This document shows positions 6,143-13,722 of a stretch of DNA of 17,164 nt, piece by piece (within the stretch, counting starts at the first letter, position 1; each line of letters begins with the position of its first letter). A program made the translations under genes and the position numbers. Below the pieces are notes generated by a model that saw only the letters and a program-made list of their open reading frames with translations, did no database searches and was not told where the DNA came from. Origin of the DNA: JALYRV01 sp035512575 (GTDB lineage Bacteria; Acidobacteriota; Vicinamibacteria; Vicinamibacterales; SCN-69-37); contig DATKDT010000050.1 in the NCBI GenBank assembly GCA_035512575.1, positions 1 to 17,164 of the forward strand, written 5' to 3'.

Positions 6143-7308
6143 GCGATTCTGCGCGCCAGGCGCGCCACGCCCTCGTCGAACAGCGCGGGTTCGACGATGA
6201 GGCTTACGACGAGGAAGGCCTCGTGCGCGAAATCAAAGAAATAGCCGGGATGCACGAGCACGCCGTCCTGTTCCGCCAGCGCTACAACCAGATCTTCCTC
6301 CGTTGTCACGGCCGGCACTCTGACGATCGCCGACCAGCCGCCCTCGGCCATGAGCAAATTCAGGGCCGGATGGCGGGCGACGAGTGCCGCGAGCGCCTGG
6401 AGGTTGCGTCTGGCGCGCTCGAGAATCTGCTGTCGGATGGCTTCACCCGAGGCGATGAGCGACGCAGCCGACGTCTGGACGGGCGTCGACACCGACAGAT
6501 AGGTGTCGGCAATCAGCTCGAGCTTCTCGCGCGCGGCGGCTATGTTCGATGGCGTACCGCCGATGGCGATCCAGCCAAGCTTCAGCTGCGGAAGCGCGGC
6601 CGACTTCGAGAGGCCGCCAAGCGCGAACACGAGAGGATGGCCGCTCTCGAGCACGCTCGCGCGGCCGGCCGGCGCCGCCGGCAGCGGGAAATCCCAGAAC
6701 ACCTCGTCGCCGATGATCGGCACGCCGGGCGCCGCGGCCGCGAGGCCGGCGAGATCCTCCCGCGTGCAGTACGAGCCGGTGGGATTGTTCGGATTGACGG
6801 CGAGCACGGCGCGCGTCCGCGGTGTCAGCCCCGCGGCCACGCTGCCGGCGTCGACTCGCCACCGGCCTTCGTATTCGAGCCGGTACGGGACGGCGGTCAC
6901 GGACTCCAAGCGCGTCAGCCATTCAAACAGCGGATAGCTCGGCTGCGGCACGAGCACCTCGTCCCCCGGATCGCACAGCAGCTTGAAAAGGTAGCCGTAG
7001 GCCTCGCTCGTGCTGGCGGTCAGCACGATCGCGCCGGGCGCCACCGCAGTGCCGCGGCTGCTCATCTCTGCCGCCACGGCTTCGCGCGCGGCCGGCATGC
7101 CGGCCGCTTCGGGCTCGTATGCCAGGTTTCGCGCGTCGGAAAGCCCGGCGAGCAGCCCTTCGGGATAGGCGAACCCAGCCGCGGTGGGGTTCGACACCGT
7201 CAAATCGATCAGGCCGCGCCCCGACGCGCGGCGGCGGCGCACCGCTTCTGCAATGCGGTTCGGCGTCAGCGCGGCAGGCAGCCGGGACGAAAACGAAGGG
7301 ATAATCAC
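6139..7308 (-). CDS. PLP-dependent class I/II aminotransferase
   Basis: From the GTG at 7308 the product is 389 residues and shows fold-type I aminotransferase motifs: DLTVSNPTAAGF near the N-terminus, NPNNPTG (Asn in the cofactor pocket, about 172-178), GDEVFWDFP with the pyridine-N-contacting Asp201, and the Schiff-base lysine Lys235 in GGLSKSAALPQLKLGW. The substrate cannot be told. The segment AFLVVSLIVEP near the C-terminus aligns with the HVRLSY-type motif but has no arginine where many relatives bind the substrate carboxylate. I prefer the GTG at 7308 because homologues generally begin just before FSSRL; the ATG at 7413 would add residues antisense to the peptidase signal peptide. The start is only 4 nt from the divergent peptidase start. 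The gene probably forms an operon with malQ. Confidence 0.9.
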   Translation of the reverse strand: MIIPSFSSRLPAALTPNRIAEAVRRRRASGRGLIDLTVSNPTAAGFAYPEGLLAGLSDARNLAYEPEAAGMPAAREAVAAEMSSRGTAVAPGAIVLTASTSEAYGYLFKLLCDPGDEVLVPQPSYPLFEWLTRLESVTAVPYRLEYEGRWRVDAGSVAAGLTPRTRAVLAVNPNNPTGSYCTREDLAGLAAAAPGVPIIGDEVFWDFPLPAAPAGRASVLESGHPLVFALGGLSKSAALPQLKLGWIAIGGTPSNIAAAREKLELIADTYLSVSTPVQTSAASLIASGEAIRQQILERARRNLQALAALVARHPALNLLMAEGGWSAIVRVPAVTTEEDLVVALAEQDGVLVHPGYFFDFAHEAFLVVSLIVEPALFDEGVARLARRIA

Positions 7309-7312
7309 GTCT

Positions 7313-8716
7313 ATGCGATTCCGAGTAATGTTCGCGGCCGCGGCGCTTTTGCTGTCGGCCTCATCCGCGCCCGCGCAGCCAGCGCCCCAGTCCTCTGGTC
7401 CGGCGCCGGCCACCCAGCCGGCTCTGCGGGTGCCCTACACGCATTTCACGCTTCCCAACGGCCTCGACGTGATCCTCCACGAGGATCGCAGCGTGCCGGT
7501 GGTGTCGATCAACATGTGGTACCACGTCGGCTCCGGCAGCGAGAAGCCTGGCCGCACCGGCTTCGCGCACCTGTTCGAGCACCTGATGTTCGAGGGCTCG
7601 AAGCACGTGCCCGAAGGCGCCTTCGACACCTGGCTCGAGGCGGCCGGCGCCAACAACAACGGCTCGACCACCCGCGACCGTACCAACTATTACATCGACA
7701 TGCCGTCCAACGCGCTCGATCTCGGGCTGTTCCTCGAGTCGGACCGCATGGGCTATCTGCTCGACATCGTCACGCCAGCACTGGTCGACGGCCAGCGGGA
7801 TGTCGTGAAGAACGAGCGCCGCTCGGGCGTCGAGAACCGGCCGTATGGCATGGCCGACGTGAAGCTCGACGAGCTGCTCTATCCGAAGAGCCATCCGTAC
7901 AGCTGGCCGGTAATCGGCCACATGGAGGATCTCACGGCGGCCACCGACGAGGACGTGCGCGAGTTCTTCCGCAAGTATTACGCGCCGGGCAACGCGAGCC
8001 TTTCGATTGCCGGAGACATCGACATCGCGGAGACGCGAAAGAAGATCGAGCACTGGTTCAGCGACGTGAAGCCGGGCGCGGCCGTGGAGCCGAACGAATA
8101 TCCGGCCGCGGTGCTGACCGCGGTGACAACGGAGCGGATGACCGACAAGGTGCAGCTGCCGCGGCTCACGCTCGCGTGGCTGACGCCGCCGCTGTTCGCG
8201 CCCGGCGACGCGGAGATGGATCTTGTGGCGTCGGTGCTGGCCGGCGGCAAGAACTCGCGGCTCTTCAAGCGGCTCGTCTACGACATGCAGGTGGCGCAGA
8301 GCGTCTCGGCGTACCAGGCGTCGGGCTCGCTGGGCTCCGAGTTCTACATCGTGGTCATGGCGCGGCCGCAGGAGGGTAAGACGGCCGACGAGGTCATCGC
8401 CGACATCACGCGCATCGTCGACGAGGAGCTCGAGACGCTGCGCCAGACGGCGCCCGAGGCGCGCGAGCTCGCGCGCGCGATCAACAAGAGCGAGGCGTCG
8501 TTTTTCGCGCGGATGGAGCGCGTCGGCGGCTTCGGCGGCAAGGCCGATCAGCTCAACGGCTATTTCGTGGCGACCGGGAATCCCGACTACTTCAACGAGG
8601 ACCTCGCGCGCTATCGCGCGATTGGACCCGACGACATCCGCGCGGCGGTGCGCAAGTACCTGCCGGCCGACACGCGCGTCGAGCTGATTGTCGTTCCGGA
8701 AGGAGGTGCGCAGTGA
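7313..8716 (+). CDS. M16 zinc metallopeptidase, catalytic subunit, exported
   Basis: The 467-residue protein begins MRFRVMFAAAALLLSASSAPAQ, a signal peptide with cleavage near APAQ, followed by a short Pro/Gln-rich linker. The inverted zinc motif HXXEH appears as H86-LFE-H90 in FAHLFEHLMFEG, and the third ligand is probably Glu168 in VVKNERRSGVENRPYG, which is typical of active M16 (insulinase/processing-peptidase) enzymes. A second, non-catalytic M16-like half follows, in the usual two-domain arrangement. ATG 7313 is chosen because it starts the signal peptide directly; an upstream in-frame ATG at 7184 lies within the divergent aminotransferase. A weak AAGGG precedes it by about 12 nt. The gene is followed by a second M16 gene overlapping by 4 nt, so the products probably form a heterodimer in the periplasm. 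Confidence 0.95.
   Translation: MRFRVMFAAAALLLSASSAPAQPAPQSSGPAPATQPALRVPYTHFTLPNGLDVILHEDRSVPVVSINMWYHVGSGSEKPGRTGFAHLFEHLMFEGSKHVPEGAFDTWLEAAGANNNGSTTRDRTNYYIDMPSNALDLGLFLESDRMGYLLDIVTPALVDGQRDVVKNERRSGVENRPYGMADVKLDELLYPKSHPYSWPVIGHMEDLTAATDEDVREFFRKYYAPGNASLSIAGDIDIAETRKKIEHWFSDVKPGAAVEPNEYPAAVLTAVTTERMTDKVQLPRLTLAWLTPPLFAPGDAEMDLVASVLAGGKNSRLFKRLVYDMQVAQSVSAYQASGSLGSEFYIVVMARPQEGKTADEVIADITRIVDEELETLRQTAPEARELARAINKSEASFFARMERVGGFGGKADQLNGYFVATGNPDYFNEDLARYRAIGPDDIRAAVRKYLPADTRVELIVVPEGGAQ
8701..8706 (+). promoter_or_regulatory. Strong ribosome-binding site for the second M16 gene
   Basis: A perfect AGGAGG lies 6 nt upstream of the GTG at 8713, inside the end of the first M16 gene. It decides the GTG as start and supports translational coupling through the GTGA overlap. 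Confidence 0.9.
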
Positions 8717-10176
8717 ATCGGGGGATTGCGCGACTGCGCGATTGCATGATTGTTGGCGGACTGGCGATTGCCGGATCGACGATTGCTGTCCCGGCGCACG
8801 CGCAGCAGCCCGATCGGTCGGCGCCGCCGAAGCTCGCGGCGCCGCGCGATGTGTCGCTGCCGCCCATCGTGAAACGCACGCTCTCGAACGGGCTGCCCGT
8901 GTGGATCGTCGAGCAGCATGAAGTGCCAGTCGCCAGCGTGTCGCTCGTCGTCAAGAGCGGCGCGACCGCGGATCCCGCGGGCAAGTACGGCCTCGCCAGC
9001 CTCACGGCGGCGATGCTCGACGAGGGCGCGGGCGCGCTCGACGCGCTCGGCCTTGCCGACGCGATCGACTACCTCGGCGCGTCGATCGGCACCGGCGCCG
9101 GCTTCGACGCCAGCAGCGTGTCGCTCTACACGCCGGTGTCGAGGCTGGCCGACGCGCTCGCGCTGATGGCCGACGTTGCGATTCGGCCGTCGTTCGACGG
9201 CAACGAGCTCGAGCGGCTTCGCAAGGAGCGGCTGACGAGCCTGCAACAGATTCGCGACAACCCGCCGGCGATCGGCGCCACGGCATTTCCGCGCCTGATC
9301 TACGGCGATGCGCATCGCTACGGCACGGGCCTCGCCGGCACGACGGCCTCCGTGACGTCGCTCGCGGCCGCCGACCTGCGCGCGTTTCACGCCGAGCACT
9401 ATCACCCGGCCAACGCGCACCTCGTTGTCGTCGGCGACGTGCAGCCCGACGCGGCGGTGGCGATGCTCGAGCAGAGCTTCGGCTCGTGGAAGCCGGCGGC
9501 GGCCGCGGCGGCGGATTCGAAACCGCTGACCACGCCCGAGCCGCGGGCGCGCACGGTGTACCTCATCGACAAGCCCGGCGCGGCACAGTCGGTGATTCGC
9601 ATCGGCTGGAGCGGCGTGCCGCGCTCGACGCCCGACTACTACGCCATCCAGGTGCTCAACACGATCCTCGGCGGCTCGTTCACGTCGCGCCTCAACACGA
9701 ACCTGCGCGAGACGCACGGCTACGCCTACGGCGCCGGCTCCGGCTTCGACATGCGCCTGTACGCGGGGCCCTTCGTGGCCACGGCGAACGTGCAGACCGA
9801 CAAGACGTCGGAGTCGCTGACCGAGTTCTTCAAGGAGCTCAACGCCATCGGCTCTCCCGTGGGCGCCGAGGAGCTCGAGAAGGCGAAGAACTATCTGGCG
9901 CTCGGCTTTCCCGGCGACTTCGAGACGACGCGGGACATCGCGTCGAAGCTGACCGAGCAGGTGATCTACGGCCTGCCGGAGGGCGTGTTCAACGAGTACG
10001 TCACGAAGATCCAGGCCGTGACGGCGGCCGACGTCGAGCGCGTGGCGAAGAAATACGTCACGCCCGACAGATTCGCCGTCGTCGTGGTCGGCGATCTGAA
10101 GACGATCGAGGCGGGCGTCAGGAGATTGAACCTTGGCACCGTGCGGGTGGTCGCGATGGAGGAGATTCTGAAGTGA
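8713..10176 (+). CDS. M16-family peptidase-like protein lacking the zinc motif, exported
   Basis: The 487-residue product starts at a GTG that overlaps the previous stop (GTGA). Its N-terminus is a signal peptide (basic MNRGIARLRD, then a hydrophobic segment ending VPAHA before QQ). The M16 fold is clear from RTLSNGLPVWIVEQHEVPVA and later GGSFTSRLNTNLRETHGYAY, which carries the Arg/Tyr-type substrate-binding region seen in the second subunit. At the expected HXXEH position the sequence reads GLASLTAAMLDEG: the two His and the Glu are replaced (Ser96, Ala99, Ala100), so it cannot bind zinc there. This is the classic non-catalytic partner of the adjacent active M16 subunit. Part of the signal peptide is encoded by a GATTGCGC-type repeat, see the repeat at 8720-8752. 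Confidence 0.95.
   Translation: MNRGIARLRDCMIVGGLAIAGSTIAVPAHAQQPDRSAPPKLAAPRDVSLPPIVKRTLSNGLPVWIVEQHEVPVASVSLVVKSGATADPAGKYGLASLTAAMLDEGAGALDALGLADAIDYLGASIGTGAGFDASSVSLYTPVSRLADALALMADVAIRPSFDGNELERLRKERLTSLQQIRDNPPAIGATAFPRLIYGDAHRYGTGLAGTTASVTSLAAADLRAFHAEHYHPANAHLVVVGDVQPDAAVAMLEQSFGSWKPAAAAAADSKPLTTPEPRARTVYLIDKPGAAQSVIRIGWSGVPRSTPDYYAIQVLNTILGGSFTSRLNTNLRETHGYAYGAGSGFDMRLYAGPFVATANVQTDKTSESLTEFFKELNAIGSPVGAEELEKAKNYLALGFPGDFETTRDIASKLTEQVIYGLPEGVFNEYVTKIQAVTAADVERVAKKYVTPDRFAVVVVGDLKTIEAGVRRLNLGTVRVVAMEEILK
8720..8752. repeat. GATTGCGC-type period-8 repeat inside a signal-peptide region
   Basis: Four successive units of about 8 nt (GATTGCGC, GACTGCGC, GATTGCAT, GATTG) start just after the GTG at 8713. 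The repeat is in frame and encodes residues within GIARLRDCMIV of the N-terminal signal peptide. A looser echo (GGCGATTGCCGGATCGACGATTGC) continues to about 8786. Confidence 0.7.
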
Positions 10177-10182
10177 TCCTGT

Positions 10183-10346
10183 GGTTCGGAGGTTCGGGGG
10201 TTCGGGGGTTCACGCGTTCGGTTCGGGGTGCGGTGTACGAGCGACTGCGCGGTTCCCGAATCGCATGTGTGGGCGAACGGCGAACCCCGAACGCCGAACG
10301 TGACTGAAGAACCTCCGAACCCCCGAACCCCGAACCTCCGAACCCC
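10183..10346. repeat. Inverted array of GGTTCGGGG units between genes
   Basis: The 172-nt gap between the M16 and GH15 genes is almost filled by this array. The left arm (10183-10211) is a run of GGTTCGGAG/GGTTCGGGG units, and the right arm (10309-10346) is the complementary GAACCTCC/GAACCCCC run. An inner pair (10215-10229 against about 10275-10300) uses related GTTCGGTTCGGGG units. The whole could fold into a very long GC-rich stem with an inner stem. The right arm ends 2 nt before the GTG of the GH15 gene. The same unit type reappears at 17121-17161. Confidence 0.85.
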
Positions 10347-10348
10347 AA

Positions 10349-12166
10349 GTGCCCTATAACCCCATCGAGGATTACGCCGTCATCGGCGACGGCCTGACGG
10401 CGGCGCTCGTGTCGCGGGAGGGCTCGATCGACTGGGCCTGCTTCCCGCGATTCGACGCGCCGTCGGTGTTCGCCCGGATTCTGGATCACGACAGCGGCGG
10501 GCATTTTCGCGTCTCGCCCGACGGCACGTTCAGCACGGCACGCCGCTATCTCGGCGACACGAACGTGCTCGAGACGCGCTTCACCACCGCCACGGGCGAA
10601 GCGGAGCTCGTCGACTTCATGCCGATGGGCGGTGCCGGCCGGCCGCATACCAACGAGATCGTCAGGCGGCTGCGCGTGCTCAGCGGCACGGTGGACGTCA
10701 CGCTCACGCTGGATCCCCGGTTCGACTACGGGCGCCGCGCCGCGACCTGGGAGCAGCACGCCGGGCAGGGCGTGCTGGCGTCATCCGGCGACGAGACGAT
10801 TTCGCTGTTCACGAGCGTGCCCTGCCGCATCGACGGCGCCGCGGCGTCGGCGGCGTTCGCGCTCGCGGCCGGCGAGACGACGTGGATGGCGCTCGAGTAC
10901 CGCGCACGGCCGAAGCTGTGGCACCCACCGGCGCCCGATCGGCTCGCCGCGGCGCTCGACGAGACGCTGGATTTCTGGCGTCACTGGATCAGCGGATGCC
11001 GCGACCTCGGCTATCCCGAAGCGGTCCGGCGCAGCGCGCTCGTCCTCAAGCTGCTCGACTACGCGCCGACCGGCGCGATCGTCGCGGCGCCGACGACCTC
11101 GCTGCCGGAGCACATCGGCGGTGTGCGCAACTGGGACTATCGCTACGCGTGGGTGCGCGACACTGCGTTCACCGTCTATGCGTTCTCGCTGCTCGGGCAG
11201 TTCGACGAGGGCGAGTCGTTCTTCGAGTGGCTGCTCGGCGTCGTGCCGGGCGGGCCCGAGACGCTGCAGATCATGTACGGCATCGGCGGCGAGCGCGATC
11301 TCACCGAGTACACGCTCGATCATCTCGAGGGCTACGCCGGATCGCGGCCGGTGCGGATTGGCAACGCCGCCTACTCACAGGTACAGCACGACGCCTATGG
11401 CGACCTGATGGACTGCGCCTTCCTGCTGCACAAGGCCGGCAAGCCGCTGACGCCGGAGGTCGGCCGATTCCTGCGCGCGACGGCCGATTACGTCACGACG
11501 CTGTGGCAGCAGCCCGACAGCGGCATCTGGGAGATGCGCAGCCCGCCGCAGCACTTCGTCGCGTCGAAGGCGCAGTGCTGGGTGGCGCTCTCGCGCGCCT
11601 CGCGCATGGCGCGCGCCGGCGCGCTCAGCGGCGACACGCGCGCGTGGGACGCGGCGGCCGAGGCCATCATGCGCGAGATCGGCACGAAAGGCGTCGACCC
11701 CGCCACAGGGTCGTTCATCCAGGCCTACGGCGTCGACGAGGTGGATGCGAGCCTGCTGCAGATGCAGCTGCGCCGCGTGATCCGCCCGCACGACGCACGC
11801 ATGCTCGCGACGGTCGCGCGCATCGAGAAGGAGCTCGACGCCGCGAGCAGCGACGGCGCCAACGGCCTCGAACGCGGCCTGATCCGCCGCTATCGCACCA
11901 GCGCGGTCGACGACGGGCTGCCGCCGGGCGAGGGGGTGTTCCTGATGTGCTCGTTCTGGCTGGTGGACGTGTATGCCGAAAGCGGTCGCGTCGACGAGGC
12001 GCGCGCGCTGTTCGAGCGGCTGCTCGCGTACGGCAACGACGTGGGACTCTATGCCGAAGAGTTCGAGCCGTCCGAAAAGCGGCATCTCGGCAACTTCCCC
12101 CAGGCCTTCACGCACGTCGCGCTCGTCAACGCCGCGGCGGCGCTCGAGGAAGCATCACGCGCGTAG
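10349..12166 (+). CDS. Glycoside hydrolase family 15 (glucoamylase/trehalase-like)
   Basis: The 605-residue protein has the GH15 family architecture with no signal peptide, so it is likely cytoplasmic. The N-terminal beta-sandwich opens PIEDYAVIGDGLTAALVSREGSIDWACFPRFD. The catalytic alpha/alpha barrel shows GVRNWDYRYAWVRD (about 258-271), SGIWEMR with candidate general acid Glu394, and YAEEFEPSEKRHLGNFPQAF with candidate general base in the EE pair at 570-571. Such proteins release glucose from alpha-glucans, or split trehalose in actinobacterial relatives; the substrate cannot be settled from sequence. The start is a GTG directly after a repeat arm, with no ribosome-binding site; the residues that follow (MPYNPIEDYAVIGDG) match the usual family start, which supports it. 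The stop overlaps the next gene's 5' end. Confidence 0.92.
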   Translation: MPYNPIEDYAVIGDGLTAALVSREGSIDWACFPRFDAPSVFARILDHDSGGHFRVSPDGTFSTARRYLGDTNVLETRFTTATGEAELVDFMPMGGAGRPHTNEIVRRLRVLSGTVDVTLTLDPRFDYGRRAATWEQHAGQGVLASSGDETISLFTSVPCRIDGAAASAAFALAAGETTWMALEYRARPKLWHPPAPDRLAAALDETLDFWRHWISGCRDLGYPEAVRRSALVLKLLDYAPTGAIVAAPTTSLPEHIGGVRNWDYRYAWVRDTAFTVYAFSLLGQFDEGESFFEWLLGVVPGGPETLQIMYGIGGERDLTEYTLDHLEGYAGSRPVRIGNAAYSQVQHDAYGDLMDCAFLLHKAGKPLTPEVGRFLRATADYVTTLWQQPDSGIWEMRSPPQHFVASKAQCWVALSRASRMARAGALSGDTRAWDAAAEAIMREIGTKGVDPATGSFIQAYGVDEVDASLLQMQLRRVIRPHDARMLATVARIEKELDAASSDGANGLERGLIRRYRTSAVDDGLPPGEGVFLMCSFWLVDVYAESGRVDEARALFERLLAYGNDVGLYAEEFEPSEKRHLGNFPQAFTHVALVNAAAALEEASRA

Positions 12167-12168
12167 TC

Positions 12169-13380
12169 GTGCTCGGCGCGGGCGCGGCCGGGTTGATGGC
12201 GGCGATTGCCGCCGCGCGGGCCGGCGCCGAGGTCATCGTCATCGAGAAGACGGCCGACGGCGGCCGCAAGATTCTGATCAGCGGGGGCGGGCGCTGCAAC
12301 GTGCTGCCCTCGGTGGCGGCGCCCGAGCGCTTCGTCAGCGCGGCGCCGGCGCAGCTCGTGCGGCGCATGCTGCGCGCCTTTCCCCTGCGCGAACAGAAGG
12401 CGTTCTTCGAGAAGGAGGCGGGCATTCCGCTGGCGCTCGAGGAGGAATCGGGAAAGCTTTTTCCGGCATCCAACCGCGCGCGCGACGTGCGCGACGCGCT
12501 CGTGCGGATCGCGTCGGAGGCGGGGGCCACGTTCCGATGGTCGACGTCGGTGAGCGGCGTGGCGCGGGCCGGCCCTTCGACTTCGCTCAGGGCAAGCTGG
12601 CGCGTGCTCGTCAACGCGGGCGATGCGATCGAAGCCGACGCCGTGATCGTCGCCACCGGGGGCCTGTCAGTGCCGCTGACCGGCAGCGACGGCACGGGAC
12701 TCGCGATTGCGAAGCGCCTGGCGCACACGATCGTCGACACCTATCCCGCGCTCACGCCGCTGCTGTCGGATCACCGCGCGCACTGGGCGCTGGCGGGGTT
12801 GAGCCTGCAGGCAACGCTGAGAGCGCCGTCGAGCGGACGGCACACGCGGTCGACGGGAGGATTCCTGTTCACGCACCGCGGCTACAGCGGTCCCACCGTG
12901 CTCGACGTCTCGCATGCATGGACGCGCGATCGCGCCGAGATTCTGGTGTCGTGGGGAGCGCTGCCGCGCGCGGACTGGGAGACAGCGCTGGAGGATCGCA
13001 CGGGCCTTCTTGCCACGCGCATAGCTGCGCGGCTGCCGGCGCGGCTTGCCGAGATGCTGATCGCATCGGCGGATATTCCCGCCGATCGCCGGATGGCGGA
13101 GCTCACACGCGACGAGCGCATCCGGCTGGTCAACACATTGGCCGAATATCGATTGCCTGTGACTGGTGACGAGGGCTACAAAAAGGCTGAAGTCACGGGC
13201 GGCGGCCTGGCGCTCGACGAGGTGCATCCGGCCACGCTCGAAAGCCGCCGCCACGCCGGCCTCTATTTCTGCGGCGAAGTGCTCGACGCCTTCGGCCCCA
13301 TCGGCGGCCACAACTTCCAGTGGGCCTGGGCGACGGGCCGCACGGCGGGGCAAGCGGCCGCCGTAGCGGCCGCGCGATAG
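12169..13380 (+). CDS. HI0933/BaiN-family FAD-dependent oxidoreductase
   Basis: The product of about 403 residues is a flavoprotein of the HI0933/BaiN/RdsA family. An N-terminal FAD dinucleotide-binding motif VLGAGAAGLMAAIAAARAG is followed by the family signature GGRKILISGGGRCNVLP, a second nucleotide-contact segment DAVIVATGGLS, and the C-terminal GGHNFQWAWATGRTAGQ. The biological substrate of most members is unknown. The true start is uncertain. The first standard start codon is the GTG at 12169, but it trims the first beta strand. Residues ITRVVV encoded from 12154 look like protein, and an ACG at 12157 stands 6 nt after GAGGA (12146-12150) and would give the family-typical start. No other ATG, GTG or TTG lies within a short distance upstream. 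About nine codons in the middle (around 12571-12597) come from an inserted repeat. Confidence 0.9.
   Translation: MLGAGAAGLMAAIAAARAGAEVIVIEKTADGGRKILISGGGRCNVLPSVAAPERFVSAAPAQLVRRMLRAFPLREQKAFFEKEAGIPLALEEESGKLFPASNRARDVRDALVRIASEAGATFRWSTSVSGVARAGPSTSLRASWRVLVNAGDAIEADAVIVATGGLSVPLTGSDGTGLAIAKRLAHTIVDTYPALTPLLSDHRAHWALAGLSLQATLRAPSSGRHTRSTGGFLFTHRGYSGPTVLDVSHAWTRDRAEILVSWGALPRADWETALEDRTGLLATRIAARLPARLAEMLIASADIPADRRMAELTRDERIRLVNTLAEYRLPVTGDEGYKKAEVTGGGLALDEVHPATLESRRHAGLYFCGEVLDAFGPIGGHNFQWAWATGRTAGQAAAVAAAR
12572..12593. repeat. Dispersed palindromic repeat inserted in frame in a flavoprotein gene
   Basis: The core CCCTTCGACTTCGCTCAGGG, flanked by G and C, has short complementary ends (GCCCT and AGGGC). 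It resembles a repeat widely scattered in environmental bacterial genomes (recollection, not searched). Here it encodes PSTSLRAS between SGVARAG and WRVLV, where homologues usually pass directly from one strand to the next, so it appears as a 27-nt in-frame insertion (about 12571-12597). Confidence 0.75.
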
Positions 13381-13491
13381 GGCGCTCGGGTAGGTCCGGC
13401 GCTGCGCCGCGTAGCTCGGGCGATCTCAGCTCGCATGTACAAGCACGGCGCTGCGTCGAACCTACCGCTCGCGCTCAGCGCGGCCTGGCGT

Positions 13492-13618
13492 CGCGAGCGT
13501 AGCCGGATGCGGGGTGATTGCTGAGCAATCCGTCGGAGGCGGGCCGCTCTACGCTTGGACTTATAGGCCCGCCGACCGGATTGCGCAGCAATTGCCCCGC
13601 GTCCGGCGTACGCGAGCG
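13492..13618. repeat. Large imperfect palindrome with ~54-nt arms
   Basis: The left arm (13492-13545) and right arm (13566-13618) are reverse complements over nearly their whole length, with roughly 8-9 differences including small gaps, around a 20-nt loop (13546-13565). Inside the arms are conserved blocks such as GCGGGG, ATTGCTG, GCAATCCG and GGCGGGCC. It could form a long RNA stem or a DNA cruciform. Neither attC-type core sites nor a transposase gene accompany it. Confidence 0.8.
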
Positions 13619-13654
13619 CCCGCACCCCGCCGGCGCGAAGGAATACCGGACCAA

Positions 13655-13704
13655 GCCCCGAGCACCAGGGCCGTTCGGCGCGTCGCTGCCCCGAGCATCA
13701 GGGC
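13655..13704. repeat. Two direct copies of GCCCCGAGCAYCAGGGC
   Basis: Seventeen-base copies at 13655-13671 and 13688-13704 differ at one base (CACC versus CATC). Each contains complementary ends GCCC/GGGC and could form a small hairpin. They lie 20-70 nt upstream of the MBL-fold gene start and might be operator-like or simply another dispersed repeat. Confidence 0.6.
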
Positions 13705-13722
13705 GGCGCACGGGCGTATGAT

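Larger units (their letters stand above)
13381..13722. other. 342-nt intergenic region made of stacked palindromes
   Basis: No convincing protein is encoded here. From left to right it holds an inverted repeat of 23-nt arms (13389-13411 and 13444-13466, 4 mismatches), a short pair of CGCTCGCG/CGCGAGCG (13466-13473 and 13492-13499), the large palindrome (13492-13618), and two direct copies of GCCCCGAGCAYCAGGGC (13655-13671 and 13688-13704, period 33). The promoter of the downstream two-gene operon must lie in or near it, but I see no confident -10/-35 pair. Confidence 0.8.

Noticed and set aside
3692..6244. An 850-codon open frame on the plus strand across the adenylating-enzyme and malQ genes
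   Set aside because: It is arginine- and histidine-rich and has no recognisable motif, while the opposite strand encodes two proteins with clear catalytic motifs. It is a by-product of high GC.
10183..10346. A CRISPR array
   Set aside because: Units are 8-10 nt, run without spacers and form inverted arms; no cas gene is nearby.
10882..12168. Extension of the flavoprotein frame far upstream through the GH15 gene
   Set aside because: The translated extension is low-complexity Arg/Ala sequence out of frame with the well-supported GH15 enzyme; the flavoprotein fold begins near 12157.
13540..13580. A tRNA-like sequence in the palindrome loop
   Set aside because: No cloverleaf, T-loop GTTCRANNC or anticodon stem can be drawn.
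13492..13618. The large palindrome as an integron attC site or transposon end
   Set aside because: No attC core-site consensus, integrase, transposase or target duplication is visible.
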